Positions 1-4,830 of a DNA stretch of 5,475 bases are shown here, one piece after another (the first letter of the stretch is position 1; each line of letters opens with the position of its first letter). Both the position numbers and the translations under genes were made by a program. The stretch is from assembly GCA_003133205.1 (NCBI GenBank), contig PKWK01000227.1:1-5475 (forward strand). Direction: 5' to 3'. The DNA comes from Granulicella sp. Lineage in GTDB: Bacteria > Acidobacteriota > Terriglobia > Terriglobales > Acidobacteriaceae. The notes beneath the pieces were generated by a model, which worked only from the letters and a program-made list of their open reading frames with translations, was not told where the DNA came from and ran no database searches.

Positions 1-41
1 AGCGAGATGTGGGGCACCCGGCCTCAAGGCGCGGCTTGCGA

Positions 42-827
42 TCAGGAAGGGCGGGTGGCGGTGCGGGCTGCCGCTGGATCGGCTGGCGTGTGGGTAACGG
101 TCTGCGGCGTGTTGGCTTCGGCGGCCTGGGCCATGCGGGCGAGGTTGAGGTGCTGCTCCATGGAGAGCTTGGCCTGGGGAGGGTTGTGGGAGCGGATCGC
201 GCGATAGATTTCGCGGTGCATCTCGGCGGACTGCTTGAGGTCCTGGGAGTTCTCGACGGTGAGGCGGCGGCCGTCGTAGAGGTTGGCGGTGATGGTCTCC
301 ATCAGGGCGGCGAGGATGGGGTTGCCGGAGGCGCGAGCGATCGTGCGGTGAAAGCGGACGTCGTGGATCAGGTACTCGTGTGGGTCGGTGAGCGCGGCGT
401 ACATCTCGGCGACTTCTTCGGCGAGCTCAGCGATGTGTTCGTCGGTGGCGCGCTCGGCGGCGAGCGAGGCGACGGAGGCTTCGATGACGAGGCGCGCCTC
501 GAACATCTGCCAGGGAAGGAATCCGTGCAGTGCGCCGAGGACGGTGAGCGAGCTGGAGTCGAGCGCGGGGGGGCCGGAGGAGACGAAGGTGCCGGCTCCA
601 TGACGACTCTTGAGCACGCCCATGGCGGAGAGGAAGCCGATGCCGGCGCGCAGAGACGAGCGGCTGATCTTCAGTTCTCGGGCGAGTTCACGCTCGGGTG
701 GGAGGCGATCGCCGGGGCGTAGTGCTCCGCTGGCGATGAGGCCGCGCACGTGGTCGACGACCTGGAGTGTGAGTTGACTGTGGCCGCCTGGATCTTCGCT
801 TGCTTGTCTCTTCGTGCGCCGTGGCAT
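42..827 (-). CDS. GntR/FadR-family transcriptional regulator with FCD ligand domain, probably sensing a sugar acid
   Basis: The protein has 261 residues, the usual size for the FadR subgroup (E. coli UxuR/ExuR are similar). Residues about 18-83 form the GntR winged helix, with RPGDRLPPERELA (37-49), the recognition-helix region KISRSSLR and the wing motif HGAGTFV. Residues about 107-232 form the all-helical FCD effector domain. Its metal-site residues are visible: D156 and H160 (HDVRFH), H204 and H226, the Asp-x3-His...His...His pattern of metal-binding FCD proteins. The last 30 residues are a low-complexity Ala/Thr/Pro tail. The frame is open upstream to an in-frame TGA without another ATG, so the ATG at 827 is the natural start; the Shine-Dalgarno is weak (GAAGGA about 12 bases upstream). 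Gene order, 197 bases behind an ExuT-like transporter on the same strand, suggests it controls that transporter. The effector (hexuronate or a catabolic intermediate) is inferred. Bases 1-41, downstream of its stop, show no gene or terminator. Confidence 0.93.
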   Translation of the reverse strand: MPRRTKRQASEDPGGHSQLTLQVVDHVRGLIASGALRPGDRLPPERELARELKISRSSLRAGIGFLSAMGVLKSRHGAGTFVSSGPPALDSSSLTVLGALHGFLPWQMFEARLVIEASVASLAAERATDEHIAELAEEVAEMYAALTDPHEYLIHDVRFHRTIARASGNPILAALMETITANLYDGRRLTVENSQDLKQSAEMHREIYRAIRSHNPPQAKLSMEQHLNLARMAQAAEANTPQTVTHTPADPAAARTATRPS

Positions 828-909
828 TCCGTCGTCCCATCCTTCAACGTTGTTCTGCAGTGCATCAACGATTCGACAGGAAGGGTATCACGTTATCCGG
901 CGGCAGGAG

Positions 910-1015
910 CGGTTTCACGGTTAGTGTGGCATGGCAAAGACTGTGCAATGTGGTTTTCCTTGGAAAGAAAACCACGCGCGCTTATTTCGCTCCGGGTAAA
1001 ACTACTGTGAAACCG
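910..1015. repeat. Outer inverted repeat, 12-base arms (11/12 match), in the transporter-regulator gap
   Basis: The left arm at 910-921 is CGGTTTCACGGT. The right arm at 1004-1015 reads CGGTTTCACAGT on the other strand, so 11 of 12 positions match and 9 consecutive bases are perfect. The arms lie 94 bases apart centre to centre, close to nine helical turns. They share the half-site TGAAACCG, a form common in sugar-regulator operators such as the LacI family. The right arm lies just downstream of the transporter stop. The roughly 28-base segments between these arms and the inner repeat do not match above chance. It may be a looped operator pair, a structured intergenic RNA, or a mobile-element remnant; nothing here decides between them. 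Confidence 0.55.
950..975. promoter_or_regulatory. Inner inverted repeat: operator or hairpin between transporter and regulator
   Basis: GTGGTTTTC (950-958) and its perfect complement GAAAACCAC (967-975) flank an 8-base spacer. The centre (962.5) is exactly that of the 910-1015 repeat. A smaller alternative palindrome, TTTCC-TT-GGAAA (955-966), lies inside it. The TGGT...ACCA ends resemble FadR-family operators, although those usually have a shorter spacer. As RNA it forms a 9-bp hairpin, but no U-tract follows on either strand, so a classical intrinsic terminator is unlikely. No convincing sigma-70 promoter was found for the regulator in 828-1024, so the regulator may be read from the transporter transcript. 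Confidence 0.5.
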
Positions 1016-1024
1016 ATCAGGCGC

Positions 1025-2383
1025 TCAGGCGGCACTCGGTTCAGCACGGGTAACGCCGAGGCGCGGCACAAGAAACTGGAAGATGAGGAGCGAACCAACG
1101 TAGGCAAAGGCCGCGAGGACGAAGATGATCAGAGGGTGAAGCGCAAAGTAGTGGGAGACGATCCATGTAAAGATTGCCCCGCCTCCGGCCCCGGCAGCCC
1201 CGCCAATTCCAACCACCGTGGAGACAGAGGTGGAAGGGAACATATCGGTTGGCGTGGAGAACAGGTTGGCCGACCAGCCCTGATGCGCCGCGGTTGCGAG
1301 GCAGAACAGGCCGATCGCAGGCCAGGCATTATTGGGGAATAGATCGTGCATGTGGGGCACAAGGATGAGAGGTAGCACGCAGAGGGCGCAGATGAGCATG
1401 GCGATCTTGCGACCGGCATTTACGCTGTAGCCGCGATTCATGAGGAAGCCGGAGAGCCAGCCACCGCCAATGGATCCCACGGTAGAAGCACCATAGATGA
1501 TGATCAGCGGGTACTTGGCATGGTTGAGATCCAGACCATAGTTGTCGTGCAGGAACATGGGGAGATAGAAGAGATAAAACCACCAGATGGGGTCCGTGAG
1601 AGCCTTGCCGATGGCAAAGGCATAGAAACCGCGCCGCCGGAGGAGAGCCGACCAGGGCAAAACTTCACCTGAAGAGGCGTAGCTGGCGAAGTCGGCCTCA
1701 AGGTTGGCCTGGGTCTGGGTGGATGCGCGGCGGAGCCGGTTGTAGGGGAAGAGGAGCCAGACGACGCACCAGAGAAGTCCCATGGAACCGGTGCAGATAA
1801 AAGCTGCATTCCAGCCCCACTTTCCCGTGACGAAGGCGATCAGGAGGGGTGCGACGAAGAATGAGGCGCTGGACCCGGAGTTGAAGAGGCCGGTGGCAAG
1901 GGCGCGCTCTTCCGAGGGGAACCACTCGGTGGTGGCCTTGATGGCAGCGGGGAAGTTGCCCGACTCGCCGATGCCGAGGAAGATACGGGCGATGCAGAAG
2001 CCGATGACGCTGGTGACGATGGAGTGGCTGATGGAGGCGCAGGCCCAGACTAGGATGGCCAAAGCGTAACCGGTCTTTGTGCCGAGCCTATCAATGATCC
2101 GGCCGGCAAAGAGGAATGCGACGCCATACGCGATCTGGAAGCAGATGATGATGTTTCCGTAGTGCACGTGATAGGCGATCTGGAATGCAGGTGCGACCCC
2201 GGGGAGCCACCCCATAAACGGGAGGTGGAGAAGTGGTTCGACGAGTGCGAGCGCCGAGCGGTCCATATAGTTGATGGTCGTGGCGGCGAAGAGGAGGGCG
2301 CAGACGAACCAGCGGATATTCGAATTGTCCGAGGCTGAGGTCATGGGGCCGGACTGGGGAATACTGGCGGTATTGCTTGACAT
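1025..2383 (-). CDS. MFS transporter, anion:cation symporter family, ExuT-like (hexuronate/aldonate:H+ symporter)
   Basis: This inner-membrane protein of 452 residues has about 12 hydrophobic helices. Family landmarks are: helix 1 with ATTINYMDRSALAL (D41, R42); GRIIDRLGTKTGY in the helix 2-3 loop; RIFLGIGESGNFPAA in helix 4 (R133, E140); WFPSEERALATGLFNSGSS (154-172); DPIWWFYLFYLP (264-275); and AHQGWSANLF plus DMFP in the C-terminal half. D41, R42, R133 and E140 fall where E. coli DgoT has its proton-coupling and substrate residues (D46, R47, R126, E133); the R-to-E spacing of seven is identical. That alignment is by eye. The ATG at 2383 has GGAG 9 bases upstream; the internal Met14 has no ribosome site, so the longer start is preferred. 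The regulator follows on the same strand. Hexuronate is the likeliest substrate by motif similarity; galactonate, glucarate or another organic anion is possible. Confidence 0.92.
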   Translation of the reverse strand: MSSNTASIPQSGPMTSASDNSNIRWFVCALLFAATTINYMDRSALALVEPLLHLPFMGWLPGVAPAFQIAYHVHYGNIIICFQIAYGVAFLFAGRIIDRLGTKTGYALAILVWACASISHSIVTSVIGFCIARIFLGIGESGNFPAAIKATTEWFPSEERALATGLFNSGSSASFFVAPLLIAFVTGKWGWNAAFICTGSMGLLWCVVWLLFPYNRLRRASTQTQANLEADFASYASSGEVLPWSALLRRRGFYAFAIGKALTDPIWWFYLFYLPMFLHDNYGLDLNHAKYPLIIIYGASTVGSIGGGWLSGFLMNRGYSVNAGRKIAMLICALCVLPLILVPHMHDLFPNNAWPAIGLFCLATAAHQGWSANLFSTPTDMFPSTSVSTVVGIGGAAGAGGGAIFTWIVSHYFALHPLIIFVLAAFAYVGSLLIFQFLVPRLGVTRAEPSAA

Positions 2384-2392
2384 GGGGCAGAA

Positions 2393-2396
2393 CTCC
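2393..2396 (-). promoter_or_regulatory. Ribosome binding site of the MFS transporter
   Basis: On the minus strand GGAG is followed by 9 bases and then the ATG at 2383. No comparable motif precedes Met14, so this site decides the start. Confidence 0.7.
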
Positions 2397-2416
2397 GGCG
2401 GCCGAGTGCGCGAAAA

Positions 2417-2440
2417 CGACGTGTAGGCCGCCTACCGTCG
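2417..2440. promoter_or_regulatory. Strong palindrome/hairpin in the transporter leader, candidate operator
   Basis: The 13-base core GTAGGCCGCCTAC (2423-2435) has perfect 5-base arms around CCG. Beyond a one-base bulge (T2422) the pairing continues for five more bases (CGACG/CGTCG), giving a 10-bp stem with a three-base loop. It lies about 20 bases upstream of the transporter ribosome site. As DNA it is a good dimer-binding site in a repressor position. As RNA on the minus strand it would fold close to the ribosome site. No U-tract follows, so a classical terminator is unlikely. Confidence 0.5.
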
Positions 2441-2535
2441 GGAGATTTGGAAAGCCAGTGTTGCCAGACTGGAGCATAGTCGCTCGGAAGTTTGAGCTAC
2501 AAAGCATCTGTGCACGCGCTATTGACACCTCCTGC

Positions 2536-2564
2536 ATGGTATTCGTCTGGGGGCGAGATGACAA
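2536..2564 (-). promoter_or_regulatory. Candidate sigma-70 promoter for the MFS transporter
   Basis: Read on the minus strand, TTGTCA (2564-2559, 5/6 to the -35 consensus) is followed by a 17-base spacer and TACCAT (2541-2536, 4/6 to the -10). The leader would be about 145 bases and would include the 2417-2440 palindrome. A weaker alternative, TTGTAG-18-TATGCT with its -10 at 2473-2478, would place the palindrome about 25-50 bases after the start point. Neither is tested. Confidence 0.35.
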
Positions 2565-2668
2565 TTCCGGGGCGCTGATGGACGCTGAGAGCAAGGAAAG
2601 ATGACTGCGGAATGCGAGGTCTGTGGGTGAGTGGGGTTCTGTTTTGGGAACGCACAAGTCTTTGGGGT

Positions 2669-2691
2669 CGCAGGGATTGTTGTACGCAGGG
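2669..2691 (+). repeat. Direct repeat CGCAGGG x2 upstream of the response regulator
   Basis: CGCAGGG occurs at 2669-2675 and 2685-2691, 16 bases apart. The second copy sits in GTACGCAG, which recurs at 4681-4688 between the secreted-protein gene and the sigma-54 regulator. OmpR-type regulators bind direct repeats, but the 16-base spacing is not the usual 10-11, and chance recurrence in GC-rich DNA is possible. Confidence 0.25.
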
Positions 2692-2710
2692 TGGCGGCGG
2701 AGGAGGGAGG
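2689..2710 (+). other. G-rich tract with two-quartet G-quadruplex potential
   Basis: A run of GG pairs separated by single bases (GGTGGCGGCGGAGGAGG, followed by further GG pairs) lies 70-90 bases before the response-regulator start on the coding strand. It gives more than four consecutive GG blocks with one-base loops. The strongly purine-rich stretch continues to about 2729. A structural or regulatory role is inference. Confidence 0.35.
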
Positions 2711-2779
2711 AGAGTGGTGAGAGGAGATGGCTTGGCGATTGAAGCCGATAAGAGAGTTCTAAGGACTCGTGGACGGCCT

Positions 2780-3586
2780 ATGCATGTATTGATTGTTGAA
2801 GACGACTCGGCGTTGGGACACTTTCTGGGCCAGGGGCTGACGCTCGATGGCCACGAGGTCGCGTGGGTTGCGGATGGCGAGGAGGCGCTTGCCTCTGCGG
2901 CCAAGCTGCGGCCGGAACTGATGATCCTGGACCTGGGCCTGCCGCGGATGGACGGGTTGGAGGTTCTGGCGGAGATGGGGGAGCGCTATCGCTCGACCTC
3001 GGTGCTGGTGTTGACGGGGCGGGCCGAGATGGAGGAGAGGGTGAAATGCCTGGAACTCGGCGCGGACGACGTGGTGCTGAAGCCGTTTTCGTTCCATGAG
3101 CTTCGGGCGCGGTTGAATGCGCTGTGTAGACGGCGAAGTCAGTTTGAGGACACTGTGCTGCGGTTTGGCGATCTGGAGATGGATCGGGCGGCACGCAGGG
3201 TGACGCAGGCGGGACACGAGGTGGACCTGACGGCGACTGAATTCTCGCTGCTGGAATCGCTGCTGCGGCGGCGCGGGGAGCGAGTGTGCAGCCGAACCGA
3301 GTTGCTGCGCGAGGTTTGGCGGATGCCGGCGGGAATGGGCACGAATATCGTCGAGGTGTATGTCAACTATCTGCGTAAGAAGCTGGGCAATACGCTGGGC
3401 TGGAGTTTGGGGGCGATGCGGGCACGCGGTTCGTCCGTGATCCGTACCGTGCGCGGCGAGGGGTATGTGCTGGACTTGGTGGGGAACCCTGAAATGGTCG
3501 GGAGAAACGCGGTGCGGTGGAGCGCGATCGGAGTGTCGTGCGAGAGGGTTGGAATGATTTCGGAAGGGGGTGTCGAGTATGAGTGA
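2780..3586 (+). CDS. OmpR/PhoB-family response regulator (receiver + winged helix)
   Basis: This is a cytoplasmic DNA-binding regulator of 268 residues. The receiver (1-118) has the acidic pair D8/D9 in LIVEDD, phosphoacceptor D51 in LILDLGLPRMDG-type context, switch T79 in LVLTG and K101 in LKPFSF, so it should be phosphorylatable. The winged helix (about 126-232) has LTATEFSLLESLL, SRTELLREVW, TNIVEVYVNYLRKKL and IRTVRGEGYVL. Two oddities: about 16 residues (GNTLGWSLGAMRARGSS region, 203-219) separate the recognition helix from the wing, longer than usual, and a 36-residue tail follows the domain. The frame is open back to 2612, but those 56 extra residues are Gly/Arg-rich and unrelated to the family, so the ATG directly before HVLIVEDD is chosen; its ribosome site is weak (AAGGA 14 bases upstream). 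The stop overlaps the start of the DHp-like gene, indicating translational coupling. Target genes are unknown. Confidence 0.95.
   Translation: MHVLIVEDDSALGHFLGQGLTLDGHEVAWVADGEEALASAAKLRPELMILDLGLPRMDGLEVLAEMGERYRSTSVLVLTGRAEMEERVKCLELGADDVVLKPFSFHELRARLNALCRRRSQFEDTVLRFGDLEMDRAARRVTQAGHEVDLTATEFSLLESLLRRRGERVCSRTELLREVWRMPAGMGTNIVEVYVNYLRKKLGNTLGWSLGAMRARGSSVIRTVRGEGYVLDLVGNPEMVGRNAVRWSAIGVSCERVGMISEGGVEYE
3562..3570 (+). promoter_or_regulatory. Ribosome binding site of the DHp-like gene
   Basis: GGAAGGGGG lies inside the end of the response-regulator gene, 8 bases before the ATG at 3579. The GTG at 3570 would overlap this site and leave no spacing, so the ATG is the better start. Confidence 0.65.
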
Positions 3587-3851
3587 GGCGAACGGGGTGT
3601 GCGAGCGGAGATCGGTCGGCGCAGGGATGGAAGAGATGGGTAGGATGCTGCATGAACTGTGCCAACCACTGACGACGCTGCAGTGCAGGCTGGAGTTGGC
3701 GGGAGTGATCGGCACTGCGGAGGCGTATCGGGAGGCGGTGGATATGGGGTTGGCGGAGTGCTCGCGGCTGGTGCTGGCGGTGGGGTCGATGCGCGAGATT
3801 CTGCGGGCGGCTCGGCAGGTCGGGGAGGAGGTCAACCGGGGGAGTGGATAG
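3579..3851 (+). CDS. Small DHp-like protein: histidine-kinase phosphoacceptor domain without ATPase domain
   Basis: The protein has 90 residues from the ATG at 3579. Residues 24-34, LHELCQPLTTL, match the H-box of HisKA/DHp domains (compare HELxQPLxAL): H25 is the likely phosphoacceptor, E26 the adjacent acid, then Q29-P30. Residues about 17-41 and 47-82 (EAYREAVDMGLAECSRLVLAV and on) would be the two antiparallel helices of a dimerisation hairpin, with the second helix apparently complete. There is no transmembrane segment or sensor domain, and no N, G1 or G2 box of an HATPase. The stop is followed after 22 bases by a convergent gene, so no ATPase remnant lies downstream. It overlaps the response-regulator gene by 8 bases (ATGAGTGA). 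Known DHp-type proteins without autokinase activity, such as Spo0B and ChpT, relay phosphate; a similar relay or a sequestering role for the neighbouring regulator is inference. It could also be a decayed kinase. Confidence 0.78.
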   Translation: MSEANGVCERRSVGAGMEEMGRMLHELCQPLTTLQCRLELAGVIGTAEAYREAVDMGLAECSRLVLAVGSMREILRAARQVGEEVNRGSG

Positions 3852-3865
3852 ATGTAGTCAGCGAA

Positions 3866-3886
3866 CGCTGGCGTTAGCCGCCAGCG
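3866..3886. terminator. Hairpin between convergent genes, possible bidirectional terminator
   Basis: CGCTGGCG (3866-3873) pairs perfectly with CGCCAGCG (3879-3886) around the five-base loop TTAGC, which contains the TAA stop of the minus-strand gene. It lies 15 bases after the DHp gene stop. No T-run follows on either strand, so it is not a textbook intrinsic terminator. It could still block or stabilise 3' ends. Confidence 0.4.
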
Positions 3887-4623
3887 CACATGTTGAGCGG
3901 AATGTGGTTCGCATTGCAGAAGGCGTCCTGCGATGCCTTCATCGAGGCGAGAGAGTTTTCATAGAAGTGGTGCAGCAGGAATCCCCCTCCGACACCGAGG
4001 GCGACTGTACTACCAACAAGGATGAGCGCGAGCCGACGGCCGTGTGTCTTTGGCACGGTTGTGAGGTCGGCTGTTTCAAAGGGAGCGAGAGACTCGCCGG
4101 CGACGACCTTAATGCGGCTGACGAGGTTGGTCTCCGAGATGGACAGCCAGCGGGCAAGGGTCTGCTTGCTGCCAGCGAGAACTACGGGAGAGGTGATGGT
4201 CCAGAGCGTGACCTTGGTTTTGGGATCGACGATGGTGACCTGAAATGTCGGATTGTTGGTGGTGAAAATGTTGCCGTCGGTGTCGGAGTACGTGCTGAGC
4301 GTGGATACTTCGCGCAACTGGAAGATCAGATCAGCCTGGTCGGGTGAACTGACGAGCTGGTAATGGTTCCAGGTCTCGAGCGCTCTGTAGATGTCGTTGT
4401 AGACCTGGGTTGAGTCGACGGGGAAGTTGGCGTCGGCGCCGAGGTTGGAGAGGAAGATGCTATGGGAAGAGGCAATTTGTGCTGGGACAGGAGCGTTGAG
4501 AGCCGGTGCAGGTGGGTTGGATGTTGCTGGACTGGGAGACTGTGAAAAGGCCGCAAGGTCGAACCGGTTGAACGAGAGGAAAAGGCAGAGGAAGGTAGCA
4601 AGGATGCGGGAAGTTTGCTTCAC
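3874..4623 (-). CDS. Exported or membrane-anchored protein of unknown function
   Basis: The protein has 249 residues and I do not recognise its family. The GTG start is supported by GAGGG 8 bases upstream. Residues 1-27 look like a signal peptide (K2, R6, hydrophobic 7-18, possible AFS/Q cleavage after 27). Residues 28-50 are a Pro/Ala/Ser-rich linker. Residues about 53-150 form a mixed alpha/beta domain with SIFLSNLGADANFP, YNDIYRALETWNHYQLVSS, ADLIFQLREV and FQVTIVDPKTKVTLWTI. The 'ADL(I/V)-x-hydrophobic' strand after a short helix is reminiscent of DUF4136-like envelope proteins, but that is weak. Residues about 198-216 form a Gly-rich transmembrane helix preceded by KTHGRR, then a 33-residue tail with two cysteines (C236, C246). 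Arg before the helix favours that side being cytoplasmic, which conflicts with a secreted N-terminal domain, so topology is unresolved. It is convergent with the DHp gene and divergent from the sigma-54 regulator. Confidence 0.85.
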   Translation of the reverse strand: MKQTSRILATFLCLFLSFNRFDLAAFSQSPSPATSNPPAPALNAPVPAQIASSHSIFLSNLGADANFPVDSTQVYNDIYRALETWNHYQLVSSPDQADLIFQLREVSTLSTYSDTDGNIFTTNNPTFQVTIVDPKTKVTLWTITSPVVLAGSKQTLARWLSISETNLVSRIKVVAGESLAPFETADLTTVPKTHGRRLALILVGSTVALGVGGGFLLHHFYENSLASMKASQDAFCNANHIPLNMCAGG

Positions 4624-4631
4624 GGGACGGG

Positions 4632-4636
4632 CCCTC
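4632..4636 (-). promoter_or_regulatory. Ribosome binding site supporting a GTG start
   Basis: On the minus strand GAGGG is followed by 8 bases and then the GTG at 4623. No in-frame ATG gives a better start that keeps the signal peptide. Confidence 0.6.
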
Positions 4637-4683
4637 GGGATCGTCGGTGAGTAGCTTTGACGATCACTCTACTAATAGACGTA

Positions 4684-4708
4684 CGCAGAACGAGCGCAGA
4701 AGACGCAG
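4684..4708 (+). repeat. Three CGCAG direct repeats in a divergent intergenic region
   Basis: CGCAG occurs at 4684-4688, 4695-4699 and 4704-4708, spaced 11 and 9 bases start to start, about one helical turn each. PhoB/OmpR-type regulators typically bind tandem direct repeats with about this period, and such a regulator is encoded at 2780-3586. The motif is short and GC-rich, so chance is a real alternative. Confidence 0.3.
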
Positions 4709-4712
4709 CGAG

Positions 4713-4725
4713 AGGAAAGTTTCCT
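4713..4725. promoter_or_regulatory. Short perfect palindrome, candidate operator
   Basis: AGGAAA (4713-4718) and TTTCCT (4720-4725) are perfect inverted arms around a single G, midway between the two divergent starts at 4623 and 4827. No convincing sigma-70 or sigma-54 promoter was identified in 4624-4826 on either strand, so its position relative to a promoter cannot be given. Confidence 0.3.
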
Positions 4726-4809
4726 GGTTGCGTTTCAGTGACGGGAAAGATTCTTCTCTTCTCGTCAAAACGCAATGAGCAAGGAAGTCGAACGAGTGAT
4801 CGAGGTCAC

Positions 4810-4830
4810 ATGACGGCAGGAGAGAGATGA
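4810..4830 (+). CDS. Possible six-codon leader ORF overlapping the sigma-54 regulator start
   Basis: ATG at 4810 opens a frame of six codons (MTAGER) whose TGA (4828-4830) overlaps the ATG of the next gene. A GAGG lies four bases before it. The geometry would allow translational coupling, but such a short frame can arise by chance. Confidence 0.15.
   Translation: MTAGER

Larger units (their letters stand above)
2384..2779. other. Divergent intergenic region between transporter and response regulator
   Basis: This 396-base stretch has no supported gene. On the minus strand it carries the transporter ribosome site, a leader palindrome and a candidate promoter. On the plus strand it carries CGCAGGG repeats and a G-rich tract upstream of the response regulator. 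Open frames here are out-of-frame extensions of the neighbours. No convincing sigma-70 promoter was found for the response regulator. Confidence 0.7.

Noticed and set aside
9..722. Long plus-strand open frame opposite the GntR-type regulator
   Set aside because: Gly/Ala/Val-rich translation with no family features; it is the antisense shadow of a clear regulator gene in GC-rich DNA.
910..1015. Full MITE or insertion element
   Set aside because: No target-site duplication directly abuts the arms and there is no second copy in the window, so only the inverted repeats are reported.
2522..2527. Perfect TTGACA on the plus strand as a -35 for the response regulator
   Set aside because: No acceptable -10 lies 16-18 bases downstream, and it is about 250 bases from the start codon.
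2091..2657. Minus-strand frame running from the transporter leader into the transporter in another phase
   Set aside because: The transporter frame in the overlap is conserved and complete. The AGGAGG at the 5' end of this leader is about 20 bases from the nearest ATG in that frame.
2612..2779. N-terminal extension of the response regulator from an ATG at 2612
   Set aside because: The 56 residues are Gly/Arg-rich with no receiver similarity; the receiver begins exactly at the ATG at 2780.
3570..3578. GTG at 3570 as start of the DHp-like gene
   Set aside because: It overlaps the Shine-Dalgarno GGAAGGGGG and adds only three residues; the ATG at 3579 has ideal 8-base spacing.
2759..3889. Long minus-strand open frame opposite the response regulator and DHp-like gene
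   Set aside because: His/Pro/Arg/Gln-rich shadow translation; the plus strand encodes unmistakable receiver, winged-helix and H-box motifs.
3844..4347. Plus-strand open frame opposite the exported protein
   Set aside because: No recognisable motif; the minus strand has a ribosome site, signal peptide and transmembrane helix.
4624..4826. Sigma-54 (-24/-12) promoter near the sigma-54 regulator
   Set aside because: No convincing TGGCAC-N5-TTGCA-type match was found in this spacer on either strand.
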